A stretch of 64,000 bases of DNA from Pseudomonas simiae (GTDB taxonomy: Bacteria; Pseudomonadota; Gammaproteobacteria; Pseudomonadales; Pseudomonadaceae), in assembly GCF_900111895.1 (NCBI RefSeq), contig NZ_FOKB01000006.1, positions 186,001 through 250,000 on the forward strand, written 5' to 3'. Within the stretch, counting starts at the first letter, position 1; the number at the start of each line of letters is the position of its first letter. The notes under the pieces were generated by a model. The model was not told where the DNA came from, searched no databases, and saw only the letters and a list, made by a program, of their open reading frames with translations. A program made the translations under genes and the position numbers. Shown here piece after piece: positions 35,418 through 45,170 of the stretch.

Positions 35418-35975
35418 ATGAAAGCCCTATTGCTTGTGTTATCCACCGTCGCCCTGCTGTACGGCTGCACCACGCCGCTCACGTCCGACATGTCTAGCCC
35501 GTCGATTGCCGACACCAAAACCGTGGTGTTCGGCGGTAAAACGTTCGTTCTCAAATTCCAGAAACCGGGCTTGTGGGAGTATTTCCCGGCAGAGGAAAGC
35601 ATCGATGCCTGGAATGAAATGCTGGACTTCACCGTCGTGCCTCGGGAGATGAACCGCTTCAAACCCCTCGACCTCGCCAAGCGCGCCATCCAGCTTCACC
35701 AGCAAGAAAACCCGAACATGCCTGCGATCCTGCTGACTGACAATAAAACCGGAATCGATTATTCGATGATGTTTTATCCCACCTCATTGCGTAAAGACGG
35801 GCAATTCTCGGAAATCAGTTATTTCAAGTATTACAGGGATGGCACTACCGGGCAGACCATCATCTTTCACTTTGCCAGGAACATTCCAAGACCGAACGAG
35901 CCCTCGCAAAGCGCAATAGAAACGGGCCGGGAAATAGTGCCGCTGATAGAGGCGTTCCCGCTGTATCGGCCGTAA
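35418..35975 (+). CDS. Putative lipoprotein of unknown function
   Basis: 185 residues. Lipoprotein signal with lipobox LYGC (Cys about 17). The mature part is a mixed alpha/beta domain without a recognised motif. AAGGATTG precedes the ATG. No operon partner; converges on tRNA-Phe. Confidence 0.7.
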   Translation: MKALLLVLSTVALLYGCTTPLTSDMSSPSIADTKTVVFGGKTFVLKFQKPGLWEYFPAEESIDAWNEMLDFTVVPREMNRFKPLDLAKRAIQLHQQENPNMPAILLTDNKTGIDYSMMFYPTSLRKDGQFSEISYFKYYRDGTTGQTIIFHFARNIPRPNEPSQSAIETGREIVPLIEAFPLYRP

Positions 35976-36071
35976 TGCCGTTGAACGCACAGCACCGATC
36001 GATTCGCCGGCGGTGCTTGCCGGAAAAGCGTCTATAAGATTTGTATTTTGAAGGGTGGCGAGGGCCGTAAA

Positions 36072-36110
36072 CGAAAAAACCCCTGAGACCTTTCGGAATC
36101 AGGGGTTTCG
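36072..36110 (-). terminator. Terminator downstream of tRNA-Phe
   Basis: Read on the minus strand AACCCCTGA pairs with TCAGGGGTT across a short GGTCT-containing loop and is followed by a T-run. Confidence 0.85.
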
Positions 36111-36116
36111 GTATTT

Positions 36117-36192
36117 TGGTGCCCAGAGACGGAATCGAACCGCCGACACGGGGATTTTCAATCCCCTGCTCTACCGACTGAGCTATCTGGGC
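36117..36192 (-). tRNA. tRNA-Phe (anticodon GAA)
   Basis: 76-base cloverleaf on the minus strand: acceptor GCCCAGA with TCTGGGC, anticodon loop ATTGAAAAT (GAA), T-arm GGTTCGATTCC, encoded CCA at 36117-36119. Confidence 0.97.
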
Positions 36193-36295
36193 AACGGGGC
36201 GCATTAAACGGGTTTTTCAGGGGGTCGTCAAGCAAGTTTTCAAAAAATATTTAATTATTACCGTCGCTTACGTGCAGACCCCGGTTTTTGATCAA

Positions 36296-36568
36296 TTATT
36301 GAGCAGGTGGCACGTAGCCGTCGGCCTTGGCGTAATCCTCGCCGGAAAAGAACTTGTCCATTTCGCCCGCCAGGTATTTACGGTCTTCGGCGTTCATCAT
36401 GTTCAGGCGCTTTTCGTTGATCAGCAGGGTCTGGTGTTTCAGCCAGTCGCCCCAGGCCTTGGCCGAGACGTGCTCGAAAATGTCCTGGCCTTTGGCGCCC
36501 GGGTAAGGAGGGCGTTCGAGGCCTGGCAGTTCTTCTTTGTACTTGCGGCACATGATGGTGCGGGTCAT
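36296..36568 (-). CDS. yggX: YggX, Fe(II) trafficking / oxidative-damage protection protein
   Basis: 90 residues. MTRTIMCRKYKEELPGLERPPYPG is the family hallmark with its conserved Cys7. Known YggX protects iron-sulfur clusters from oxidation. It overlaps the mutY stop by four bases, and MutY contains such a cluster, so the pairing makes functional sense. Confidence 0.95.
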   Translation of the reverse strand: MTRTIMCRKYKEELPGLERPPYPGAKGQDIFEHVSAKAWGDWLKHQTLLINEKRLNMMNAEDRKYLAGEMDKFFSGEDYAKADGYVPPAQ

Positions 36569-37632
36569 GACGAAACTCCTGCATTCAATACGTCGGCCGC
36601 GCGTTTCAGCAGTTTTTTTACCGGGGCGGCAAGGCCCAGGCGCGGCGGGGTGGCGAGGTTATACCAGAGCCAGTCGGCCTCGGCCACGTGATGGGCGGAT
36701 TCCTCGACCTGGACCAGCCAGGGTTCGATGGCGAGCTGGAAGTGGCTGAAGGTGTGGATCAGCCCCGGCAGTTCCTGGTGCTTGCCCAGCGCCAGCGCGT
36801 GCTGGTTGGCCAGGTGTTCCAGGTCTTGCAGGTCATCCAGCTCCGGCAGACTCCAGAGACCGCCCCACAGGCCCGTCGAAGGGCGGCGGTAAAGCAGGAT
36901 TGCGCCCTCGGCATTGGCCAGCAGCGGCATCAGCGTGCGCTTTTGCGGGATGGTCTTGCGTGGCTTGGGGATTGGATAACGTGTCTCCAGGCCGAGCATG
37001 TGGGCTTCGCAGCCTTTTTCCAGTGGGCACAGCAGGCAGCTGGGTTTACTGCGGGTGCAAAGCGTGGCGCCCATGTCCATCATCGCCTGGGTGTAAGCGT
37101 TGACACGGTCATGGGGCGTGAAGCGTTCTGCGGTGGCCCACAGCTGCTTGGCCACCTTGGGCTCGCCTGGGTAGCCCTCCTGCGCGGTAAAGCGCGCCAG
37201 CACGCGCTTGACGTTGCCGTCGAGGATCGGCGCGCGCAGGCCCATGCTCAGGCTGGCGATCGCGCCAGCGGTGGACAAGCCGATACCGGGCAACTCGGTG
37301 AGCTTCTCGACATCCTTGGGAAACTCGCCGCCGTACTCGGCCACGACAATCTTTGCGGTCTTCTGCAGGTTGCGCGCGCGGGTGTAGTAACCCAGGCCGG
37401 TCCACAAATGCAGTACTTCATCTTCCGGCGCCGCGGCCAGGGCCTCGACCGTAGGCAGCGAAGCCATGAAACGGTCGAAGTAATTGAGCACGGTGCTCAC
37501 CTGGGTCTGTTGCAGCATGATCTCCGAGACCCACACCCGGTAAGGCGTGATGCCCTGTTGCCAGGGCAGGTCATGGCGACCGTGGCGGTCGTACCAGTCA
37601 AGCACCGCCGTTGAAAACTGCTCGTCTCTCAT
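36565..37632 (-). CDS. mutY: MutY, A/G-specific adenine glycosylase
   Basis: 355 residues. Catalytic Glu in SEIMLQQTQV, helix-hairpin-helix ELPGIGLSTAGAIA, catalytic Asp in PILDGNVKRVL, and the [4Fe-4S] ligands C-x6-C-x2-C-x5-C in CTRSKPSCLLCPLEKGC. The C-terminal NUDIX-like domain reads 8-oxoG. It removes A opposite 8-oxoG. Its start overlaps the stop of the AsmA gene by four bases and its end overlaps yggX, making an asmA-mutY-yggX operon. Confidence 0.96.
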   Translation of the reverse strand: MRDEQFSTAVLDWYDRHGRHDLPWQQGITPYRVWVSEIMLQQTQVSTVLNYFDRFMASLPTVEALAAAPEDEVLHLWTGLGYYTRARNLQKTAKIVVAEYGGEFPKDVEKLTELPGIGLSTAGAIASLSMGLRAPILDGNVKRVLARFTAQEGYPGEPKVAKQLWATAERFTPHDRVNAYTQAMMDMGATLCTRSKPSCLLCPLEKGCEAHMLGLETRYPIPKPRKTIPQKRTLMPLLANAEGAILLYRRPSTGLWGGLWSLPELDDLQDLEHLANQHALALGKHQELPGLIHTFSHFQLAIEPWLVQVEESAHHVAEADWLWYNLATPPRLGLAAPVKKLLKRAADVLNAGVSS

Positions 37633-39839
37633 CGTTTGAACAGGCCTTTCAAAGCATCTTTGAGCTGCGGATTAACCTTGTCGAGCTTCTCTTCCAGCTT
37701 CTCGTTCAGGCGGTTGCCGGCGGCCTTGATGGCGACCTGGCCCAGGCCGTCCTTGTCCAGGCGGCAGGCCTTGGCGCCGAGTTCCAGCGGGCCACGGCAG
37801 CGCAACGGCACTTCGATGCCCTGGAAGTTCGAGCCCACCTGGCAGGCGGGATCCGGCGTTTCACGCTGGTCGCCTTCGACGATGATACCGACGCGGTAGT
37901 CCATGCCCAGCACGCGCAGGTCGACGTCGCCATTGCCGTTGACGGTCAGGCCCGGGATGCGCACTTTCAGGTCGGGGTTGCTGGCCACGCCGTTACGGAA
38001 GGTCAGGTTGCCCTTCAATTCCTGGAATGGCGTGTCCTTGCCTTGTGGTGTGCTGCTCAAGGTCTTGCGGTTGAGCAAGGCGATACCGGTGCACAGCTGC
38101 TGTTCAAGGTTGGCGTTGAGCAATACGCCGTTGTTGATCACAAAGCTGGCGGTGCCGTTGAGGCTGTCGATCAGGGCTTTCTGGCTATTGCCGCGGCCCG
38201 TGAGGTTGCTGTCGAGGGTGACTTGGCCCTTCACCGGCGGGTTTTGCCCCTGAGCTTGCAGGATGCGTTCGACCGGCACTTGCTTGATGTGGCTTTGCAG
38301 CGCGAGCACCGGGATGTCCTGGCGCACGTCGAGCGTGCCATTGGCCTGGAACGAACCGTTGTAGAGACCGCCGCTCAGGGTGTCGAGCTTGAGCTGGCCA
38401 TCGACGCCGGACGCCTTGAGCACCGCATTCTGGATCGGCAGCTTGCTCAGGGTCAGTTGGCCGAAGGCCAGGTCGGCGTTCACATCCAGCGTGCGCAGGC
38501 GTGTCAGCGGCAACAGTTTGTCGGTGCTCCAGGCACCTTTGGTCGGCGCGTCGGGCAGTGGCGTGGTGCCGCCGGCAGCCATGGCACCGGCTTCGCTGTT
38601 CTGCACTTCGGCCTGGCGGGCTGCGGCTGCGCCTTTGGCGGATTCAGACTTGGCCGGCAGGTAATTGTCGGCGTTGAAGGTATCGCCTTTGAGTTGGACG
38701 CGCAGGGATTGCTTGGCAAAGTCTTCCACGGCGAGGCGACCGGTGAAGGTGCTGCCGTCGAGTTTCAGGTTCAGGTCTTCCAGGGCCAGGCTGGTCGGCG
38801 TGCCCTTGAGACGGCTGACCAGTTCGACTTTGCTCAGGCTGCCCTCGGCCATGGGCGGCAGCGGGTGGCCGACGCCGTCGAGGAATTTGGCCAGGTCAAA
38901 CTGGGCGATGGACAGCGCGCCGCTCAACTGCGGAGTCTTGTCCAGGTCGTTGACCTTCAGCTCGCCCAAGGCGCGTAACTGGTTGGCCGAGAGCTTCACG
39001 TTGGTCCATTCGGCGATATTGGCCGCCTGATCCACCAGCAATTGGCCCTGGGTCGAGAACGTCACGGTTTTGCCTTGCAGCGGCTCGCCCGTGGCTTCGC
39101 CGGTGATCTTCATGTCTTCAAACTGATAGCGCTTGAGCGCACGCTGGATACGCAGGTTGCCGTTGAGCTCGGTCTTGACGCGCATCACCGGCTGGTTGCT
39201 GCCGAAGAAGGCAGTGAGTTTCACCGGGATGCTGGCGCCTTCGTGCACGGCACCGGCGCTCAGTTGGATGCTTTCGGCGCTGAACTGCTTGCCGGTCTGC
39301 TCGTCGTTGTATTCGACGCGGGCGTTGTTGATCGTCAGGCTGTCGATGTCCAGGCGGATGGGCTTCGAGGGCTTTTCCGGTTCGGTCTCGGCAGGCTGCT
39401 CAACCGAGCCTGGGCTGCCGACGGTCGCCTCGGTCACGTTCTTGCCGATGTCTTCCCAGTTGCCGTGGCCTTGTTTGTCACGGTTGAGGCGCAGGTTGAG
39501 GCCTTCGACGCGTACATCGCTCATCTGCACTTCGCGGCGCAGCAGCGGCAGCACGCGCACCGACAGGCCAAGCATCTGCAGGTCGGCGAACGGCTGGGTC
39601 GGCGCGGTCAGTGTCGCCACGCTGGCTTCGTGCAGTTCAAGCCCGAGCCAGGGGAATAGGCTCCAGCCGATATCGCCATTGAGCGTCAGCTCGATGTGGG
39701 CCTTGTCGCGGGCAATCTGGCGAATCTCGTCTTTATAGTCGTTGGGATCGAAGAGATGGGTCAGGGCAAAGCCTAGAGCCACAATGATCAGCAACAGCCC
39801 GAGAAGTACCAGACCCAGGATTTTGCCGAACGCTTTCAT
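37629..39839 (-). CDS. AsmA family inner-membrane-anchored protein
   Basis: 736 residues from the ATG at 39839. One N-terminal membrane helix (about 5-25) is followed by LFDPNDYKDEI, typical of AsmA, and a long periplasmic region of repeating beta strands with DLDIDSLTINNARV-like blocks. AsmA proteins are now seen as bridge-like lipid transporters between the membranes. First gene of the operon with mutY and yggX. Confidence 0.88.
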   Translation of the reverse strand: MKAFGKILGLVLLGLLLIIVALGFALTHLFDPNDYKDEIRQIARDKAHIELTLNGDIGWSLFPWLGLELHEASVATLTAPTQPFADLQMLGLSVRVLPLLRREVQMSDVRVEGLNLRLNRDKQGHGNWEDIGKNVTEATVGSPGSVEQPAETEPEKPSKPIRLDIDSLTINNARVEYNDEQTGKQFSAESIQLSAGAVHEGASIPVKLTAFFGSNQPVMRVKTELNGNLRIQRALKRYQFEDMKITGEATGEPLQGKTVTFSTQGQLLVDQAANIAEWTNVKLSANQLRALGELKVNDLDKTPQLSGALSIAQFDLAKFLDGVGHPLPPMAEGSLSKVELVSRLKGTPTSLALEDLNLKLDGSTFTGRLAVEDFAKQSLRVQLKGDTFNADNYLPAKSESAKGAAAARQAEVQNSEAGAMAAGGTTPLPDAPTKGAWSTDKLLPLTRLRTLDVNADLAFGQLTLSKLPIQNAVLKASGVDGQLKLDTLSGGLYNGSFQANGTLDVRQDIPVLALQSHIKQVPVERILQAQGQNPPVKGQVTLDSNLTGRGNSQKALIDSLNGTASFVINNGVLLNANLEQQLCTGIALLNRKTLSSTPQGKDTPFQELKGNLTFRNGVASNPDLKVRIPGLTVNGNGDVDLRVLGMDYRVGIIVEGDQRETPDPACQVGSNFQGIEVPLRCRGPLELGAKACRLDKDGLGQVAIKAAGNRLNEKLEEKLDKVNPQLKDALKGLFKR

Positions 39840-40164
39840 GGGCGAGTCCTTGTATGTCGATTTCAAAATTTAGCCGCAGAGTATAACGCCCGACGGCCTG
39901 CGTCAGTGCCACGATCGTTACATTGTATCCAGGGCCGGGGAAACGGGTTTTTGGCGTCAAACAAAACAGATTTCCTGAAAAAGGTGATATCAGTTTGGTT
40001 TTTCTGTCATCCACAGATGCTAATCTCTGCGAGTTCGTCCGCCTTCTGCGGCTTAACGTCGCGCCTAAAAGGGAGCTTCACTCAACAAAACGGCCACGCT
40101 TTGCGTGCAAGGCCGAGGGAGAGAGCGCCTGACGAACACATACTAACAACTGGGGGAAACACCA

Positions 40165-41826
40165 ATGAGCACAAGCACTGCGGCAGGTTCAACTGCCGCA
40201 CAGCCTGCGTTCCTGTCCAAGGAACGCATCATCGCCAAGCCCGGCTTCAACCGCTGGCTGGTTCCACCGGCCGCCCTGGCCATCCACCTGTGTATCGGCA
40301 TGGCCTACGGCTTCTCGGTGTTCTGGCTGCCACTGTCCAAGGCGCTGGGTATCACCAAGCCGGTCGCCTGTGCGCCGGACATGAGTTTCATCGCCCAAGT
40401 CTTCTCGTCGCAATGCGACTGGCCCATCTCGATGCTGGGCTGGATCTATACCCTGTTCTTCATCTTCCTGGGCTGCTCGGCAGCGATCTGGGGCGGCTGG
40501 CTGGAACATGCCGGGCCACGTAAGGCCGGTGTTGTATCGGCATTGTGCTGGTGCGGTGGCCTGCTGATCTCGGCGTTGGGTATCTACACCCACCAGATCT
40601 GGCTGATGTGGATCGGCTCCGGGGTCATTGGTGGTATTGGCCTGGGCCTGGGCTATATCTCGCCCGTGTCGACCCTGATCAAGTGGTTCCCGGACAAGCG
40701 CGGCATGGCGACCGGCATGGCGATCATGGGCTTCGGTGGCGGTGCTATGGTGGGTGCTCCGCTGGCAGCGGCATTGATGGGCCACTTCGCAACGCCCGAC
40801 AGTGTGGGCGTATGGCAGAGCTTCCTGGTAATGGCCGCGATCTACTTCGTGTTCATGATCGGCGGCGCCTTGTCCTACCGCGTTCCGCCGACCGGCTGGA
40901 AGCCTGAGGGCTGGACCGCGCCGGCGAAAAAAGCCAGCAACGCGATGATCACTCACCGTCATGTGCACGTGAACGTGGCGTGGAAGACCCCGCAATTCCG
41001 CCTGGTGTGGCTGGTACTGTGCCTGAACGTCTCCGCCGGTATCGGCATCCTCGGCATGGCTTCGCCACTGCTGCAGGAAGTGTTCGGCGGCAAGCTGCTG
41101 GGTGTGGATGTGCCGTTTGGCCAACTGGATGCCGGTCAACTGGCTTCCATCGCGGCGATCGCGGCAGGTTTCACCGGTCTGTTGAGCCTGTTCAACATCG
41201 GTGGCCGGTTCTTCTGGGCGTCGTTCTCCGACTACCTGGGCCGTAAAAATACCTACTTCGTGTTCTTCGCCCTGGGCTTTGCCCTGTACGCGTTGATCCC
41301 GAACCTGGGTCACCTGGGCAACGTGGCGCTGTTCGTCGCCGCGTTCTGCATCATCCTGTCGATGTACGGCGGTGGTTTTGCGACCGTTCCGGCCTACCTG
41401 GCCGACCTGTTCGGTACGCAAATGGTCGGTGCGATCCACGGTCGCCTGCTGACTGCGTGGGCGGCGGCTGGCGTGCTGGGCCCGGTGCTGGTGAACTACC
41501 TGCGTGAGTATCAGTTGAGCATCGGCGTTGAACGCGCCGCTTCCTACGACATCACGTTGTACATCCTGGCCGGCCTGCTGGTGCTGGGTTTCATCTGCAA
41601 CCTGCTGGTACGCCCGGTGGCCGACAAGTACTTCATGACCGACGCCGAACTGGCCGCCGAACAGGCGCTGGGTCACGACAAAGGCGCCGATGCCACCACT
41701 TCGCTGGAGTGGAAAGCCGCCCCTGGCACTGTGCCGTTGGCGATTGCCGCCTGGCTGGTAGTGGGGATTCCGTTGGCGTGGGGTGTGTGGGTAACCCTGC
41801 AGAAAACCGCAGTACTGTTCCACTAA
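40165..41826 (+). CDS. OFA-type MFS transporter
   Basis: 553 residues with 12 predicted helices and an extended cytoplasmic loop and C-terminus, longer than the roughly 410-residue family norm. The helix 2-3 loop (GWLEHAGPRKAG) and the helix 8-9 loop (DYLGRKN) are the MFS signature loops. The oxalate/formate antiporter subfamily (YhjX-like) fits best. GGGGGAAA precedes the ATG. The 325-base leader before it (39840-40164) shows no gene. Confidence 0.8.
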   Translation: MSTSTAAGSTAAQPAFLSKERIIAKPGFNRWLVPPAALAIHLCIGMAYGFSVFWLPLSKALGITKPVACAPDMSFIAQVFSSQCDWPISMLGWIYTLFFIFLGCSAAIWGGWLEHAGPRKAGVVSALCWCGGLLISALGIYTHQIWLMWIGSGVIGGIGLGLGYISPVSTLIKWFPDKRGMATGMAIMGFGGGAMVGAPLAAALMGHFATPDSVGVWQSFLVMAAIYFVFMIGGALSYRVPPTGWKPEGWTAPAKKASNAMITHRHVHVNVAWKTPQFRLVWLVLCLNVSAGIGILGMASPLLQEVFGGKLLGVDVPFGQLDAGQLASIAAIAAGFTGLLSLFNIGGRFFWASFSDYLGRKNTYFVFFALGFALYALIPNLGHLGNVALFVAAFCIILSMYGGGFATVPAYLADLFGTQMVGAIHGRLLTAWAAAGVLGPVLVNYLREYQLSIGVERAASYDITLYILAGLLVLGFICNLLVRPVADKYFMTDAELAAEQALGHDKGADATTSLEWKAAPGTVPLAIAAWLVVGIPLAWGVWVTLQKTAVLFH

Positions 41827-41853
41827 CACCGCAATAACGGTGGGCCCGGTTCC

Positions 41854-41881
41854 TATGGGAGCCGGGCTTGCCTGCTCCCGC
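41854..41881. repeat. Partial REP element
   Basis: GGGAGCCGGGCTTGCC arm followed by a short CTCCCG return, between the MFS gene and hisB. Shorter than the other REP pairs in the window. Confidence 0.6.
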
Positions 41882-42057
41882 ACTTTATCTTCACCCGCCT
41901 GAAGCGATCGGGTCGGCGCACCATCCTGGAGCGCCTGCTTGTATGCACATGTCTATCGCCGACACTCCATCAGTCTTATCCCCTCCGATGTTTCTGTTTG
42001 GCGCCCGCGCCCCTATAATGGCTGCCTTTTTCGCCCAATGATTTTGCGGAGTTGGTG

Positions 42058-42651
42058 ATGGCCGAACGTAAGGCGTCCGTCGAGCGCGACACTCTGGAAA
42101 CCCAGATCAAAGCCTCGATCAACCTGGATGGCACCGGAAAGGCCCGATTTGATATCGGTGTCCCTTTTCTTGAGCACATGCTGGACCAGATCGCCCGTCA
42201 CGGGCTGATCGACCTGGATATCGTCAGCAAAGGCGACCTGCATATCGATGACCACCACACGGTGGAAGACGTTGGCATCACCCTCGGCCAGGCGTTTGCC
42301 AAGGCTATTGGCGACAAAAAAGGCATCCGTCGCTACGGCCACGCCTACGTCCCGCTCGACGAAGCGCTGTCGCGCGTTGTCATCGACTTCTCTGGCCGCC
42401 CAGGCCTGCAGATGCACGTGCCCTACACCCGCGCCACTGTGGGCGGCTTTGACGTTGACCTGTTCCAGGAATTCTTCCAGGGTTTCGTCAACCACGCACT
42501 GGTCAGCCTGCACATCGACAACCTGCGTGGCACCAACACCCACCACCAGATCGAAACCGTGTTCAAGGCCTTCGGCCGCGCGCTGCGCATGGCCGTCGAG
42601 CTGGATGACCGCATGGCCGGGCAAATGCCATCGACCAAGGGCGTCTTGTAA
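42058..42651 (+). CDS. hisB: HisB, imidazoleglycerol-phosphate dehydratase
   Basis: 197 residues from the ATG at 42058, preceded by GCGGAG; a GTG six bases upstream is in frame. Mn-binding motifs HIDDHHTVED and the second NTHHQIE pattern are present. Catalyses the seventh step of histidine synthesis. Monofunctional, without the phosphatase half of the E. coli protein. Start of hisB-hisH-DUF2164-hisA-hisF; its stop overlaps hisH by one base. Confidence 0.97.
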   Translation: MAERKASVERDTLETQIKASINLDGTGKARFDIGVPFLEHMLDQIARHGLIDLDIVSKGDLHIDDHHTVEDVGITLGQAFAKAIGDKKGIRRYGHAYVPLDEALSRVVIDFSGRPGLQMHVPYTRATVGGFDVDLFQEFFQGFVNHALVSLHIDNLRGTNTHHQIETVFKAFGRALRMAVELDDRMAGQMPSTKGVL

Positions 42652-43289
42652 TGCAGACGGTCGCGGTTATCGATTACGGCATGGGTAACCTGCACTCGGT
42701 GGCCAAGGCCCTCGAACACGTAGGGGCCGGCAAGGTGCTGATCACCAGCGATGCCAACGTGATTCGCGAAGCCGACCGGGTGGTGTTTCCCGGCGTCGGT
42801 GCGATTCGCGACTGCATGGCCGAAATCCGCCGCCTGGGCTTTGACAGCCTGGTGCGCGAAGTCAGCCAGGATCGGCCGTTTCTCGGTATCTGCGTGGGCA
42901 TGCAAGCCTTGCTCGACAGCAGTGAGGAGAACGACGGCGTCGACTGCATCGGCCTGTTCCCAGGCCAGGTGAAGTTCTTCGGCAAGGACCTGCACGAAGA
43001 CGGCGAACACCTGAAAGTCCCGCACATGGGCTGGAACGAAGTCCGCCAGACCGTGGATCACCCGCTCTGGCACGACGTGCCGGACATGGCGCGTTTCTAC
43101 TTCGTGCACAGCTACTACATCGCCGCCGGTAAACCGGGCCAGGTGGTGGGTGGCGGTCACTACGGCGTCGATTTCGCCGCCGCGCTGGCCGAGGGTTCGC
43201 GCTTTGCCGTGCAGTTCCACCCGGAGAAGAGCCATACCCACGGCCTGCAATTGCTGCAGAACTTCGCCGCCTGGGACGGGCGCTGGTAA
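42651..43289 (+). CDS. hisH: HisH, glutaminase subunit of imidazole glycerol phosphate synthase
   Basis: 212 residues. Class I glutamine amidotransferase with the nucleophile Cys in GICVGMQAL and the His-x-Glu in QFHPEKS. Supplies ammonia to HisF, encoded one kilobase downstream. Confidence 0.97.
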   Translation: MQTVAVIDYGMGNLHSVAKALEHVGAGKVLITSDANVIREADRVVFPGVGAIRDCMAEIRRLGFDSLVREVSQDRPFLGICVGMQALLDSSEENDGVDCIGLFPGQVKFFGKDLHEDGEHLKVPHMGWNEVRQTVDHPLWHDVPDMARFYFVHSYYIAAGKPGQVVGGGHYGVDFAAALAEGSRFAVQFHPEKSHTHGLQLLQNFAAWDGRW

Positions 43290-43547
43290 ATGGCCAGGAA
43301 GCCGAAGCAGCCGATCTTGAACCTCACGCCCGAACAGGAGAGTGAGGCTACCCTCAAGATCAAGCGCTTCATGGAGGACCGATTCGAGCTTAAATTGGGC
43401 TCGTTCGAGGTCGCCGAGATTCTTGAGCTGTTCACCACTGAAGTGGCTCCGCATTATTACAACAGGGCGATTTTCGACACGCAGACGCTCCTTAAAGAAA
43501 GGTTCGAAAGCATCGAAAGCGACCTGTGGTCGCTTGAGAAACCCTGA
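43290..43547 (+). CDS. DUF2164 family protein inside the his cluster
   Basis: 85 residues. LTPEQESEATLKIKRFMEDRFELKLGSFEVAEILELF matches DUF2164 and is purely helical. Starts directly after the hisH stop. Function unknown; its place between hisH and hisA suggests co-expression with histidine synthesis. Confidence 0.85.
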   Translation: MARKPKQPILNLTPEQESEATLKIKRFMEDRFELKLGSFEVAEILELFTTEVAPHYYNRAIFDTQTLLKERFESIESDLWSLEKP

Positions 43548-43586
43548 TTTCCCAAGCATTGCTGAATATCGAATAAGGTTTGCCAG

Positions 43587-44324
43587 ATGCTGATTATCCC
43601 CGCTATCGATCTCAAGGACGGCGCCTGCGTACGTCTGCGCCAAGGCCGCATGGAAGACTCCACTGTGTTCTCCGATGACCCGGTGAGCATGGCTGCCAAA
43701 TGGGTAGAAGGGGGCTGCCGTCGTCTGCATCTGGTGGACTTGAACGGCGCCTTCGAAGGCCAGCCGGTCAACGGCGAAGTGGTTACCGCCATTGCCAAGC
43801 GCTATCCGAACCTGCCGATCCAGATCGGCGGCGGTATCCGCTCCCTGGAAACCATCGAGCATTACGTTAAAGCCGGCGTGAGCTACGTGATCATCGGCAC
43901 CAAAGCCGTGAAAGACCCGGCGTTCGTCGCCGAAGCCTGCCGCGCGTTCCCCGGCAAAGTGATCGTGGGTCTGGATGCCAAAGACGGCTTCGTCGCCACC
44001 GACGGCTGGGCTGAAATCAGCACCGTGCAGGTGATCGACCTGGCCAAGCAGTTCGAAGCCGACGGCGTGTCCGCCATCGTTTATACCGACATCGCCAAAG
44101 ACGGCATGATGCAGGGCTGCAACGTACCCTTCACCGCCGCGCTGGCGGCTGCGACCAAGATCCCGGTGATCGCTTCTGGCGGTATCCACAACCTGGGCGA
44201 CATCAAGTCGCTGTTGGACGCCAAGGCGCCCGGCATCATCGGCGCCATCACCGGCCGTGCGATCTACGAAGGTACCCTGGACGTCGCCGAAGCCCAGGCT
44301 TACTGCGACGCCTACAACGGCTGA
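43587..44324 (+). CDS. hisA: HisA, phosphoribosylformimino-AICAR-P isomerase
   Basis: 245 residues, TIM barrel. Catalytic Asp in [10 protein letters not shown], second Asp in [10 protein letters not shown], phosphate loops GGGIRS and SGGIHN. Fourth step of the pathway. Confidence 0.97.
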
Positions 44325-44333
44325 GGACTGACC

Positions 44334-45104
44334 ATGGCGCTGGCCAAACGCATCATCCCTTGCCTGGACGTCGACAACGGTCGCGTGGTCAAGGGCGTCA
44401 AGTTCGAGAACATCCGCGACGCCGGCGACCCGGTGGAAATCGCTCGTCGCTACGATGAGCAAGGTGCCGACGAGATTACCTTTCTCGACATCACCGCCAG
44501 CGTCGATGGCCGCGACACCACGCTGCATACCGTCGAGCGCATGGCCAGCCAGGTCTTCATCCCCCTGACCGTGGGCGGCGGTGTGCGTACCGTGCAAGAC
44601 ATCCGCAACCTGCTCAATGCCGGCGCGGACAAGGTTTCGATCAACACCGCAGCCGTGTTCAACCCGGAGTTTGTCGGCGAAGCGGCGCAGCATTTCGGCT
44701 CGCAATGCATCGTCGTTGCCATCGACGCCAAGAAGGTTTCTGGCCCGGGTGAAACCCCGCGCTGGGAGATCTTCACCCATGGCGGGCGCAAGCCCACCGG
44801 CCTGGACGCGGTGGAGTGGGCAATGAAGATGGAAGGCCTGGGCGCCGGTGAAATCCTGCTGACCAGCATGGACCAGGACGGCATGAAAAACGGCTTCGAC
44901 CTGGGCGTGACCCGCGCCATCAGCGATGCGCTGGGCATTCCGGTGATTGCTTCCGGCGGCGTCGGCAACTTGCAGCACCTGGCCGACGGTGTGACCGAAG
45001 GCCACGCCAGCGCGGTGCTGGCGGCGAGTATTTTCCACTTTGGCGAGTACACCGTTCCTGAGGCCAAGGCCTACATGGCGGCGCGCGGTATCGTCGTTCG
45101 CTGA
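44334..45104 (+). CDS. hisF: HisF, cyclase subunit of imidazole glycerol phosphate synthase
   Basis: 256 residues, TIM barrel related to HisA. Catalytic Asp in IPCLDVDNGRVVKG and in LTSMDQDGMKNG. Partner of HisH. Nine bases after hisA. Confidence 0.97.
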   Translation: MALAKRIIPCLDVDNGRVVKGVKFENIRDAGDPVEIARRYDEQGADEITFLDITASVDGRDTTLHTVERMASQVFIPLTVGGGVRTVQDIRNLLNAGADKVSINTAAVFNPEFVGEAAQHFGSQCIVVAIDAKKVSGPGETPRWEIFTHGGRKPTGLDAVEWAMKMEGLGAGEILLTSMDQDGMKNGFDLGVTRAISDALGIPVIASGGVGNLQHLADGVTEGHASAVLAASIFHFGEYTVPEAKAYMAARGIVVR

Positions 45105-45170
45105 ATGCTGCTGGACACCATGGCAAGTGCGCGGCACTCTCTGCGCTTGCCATGGATTCCGGTAACTTAC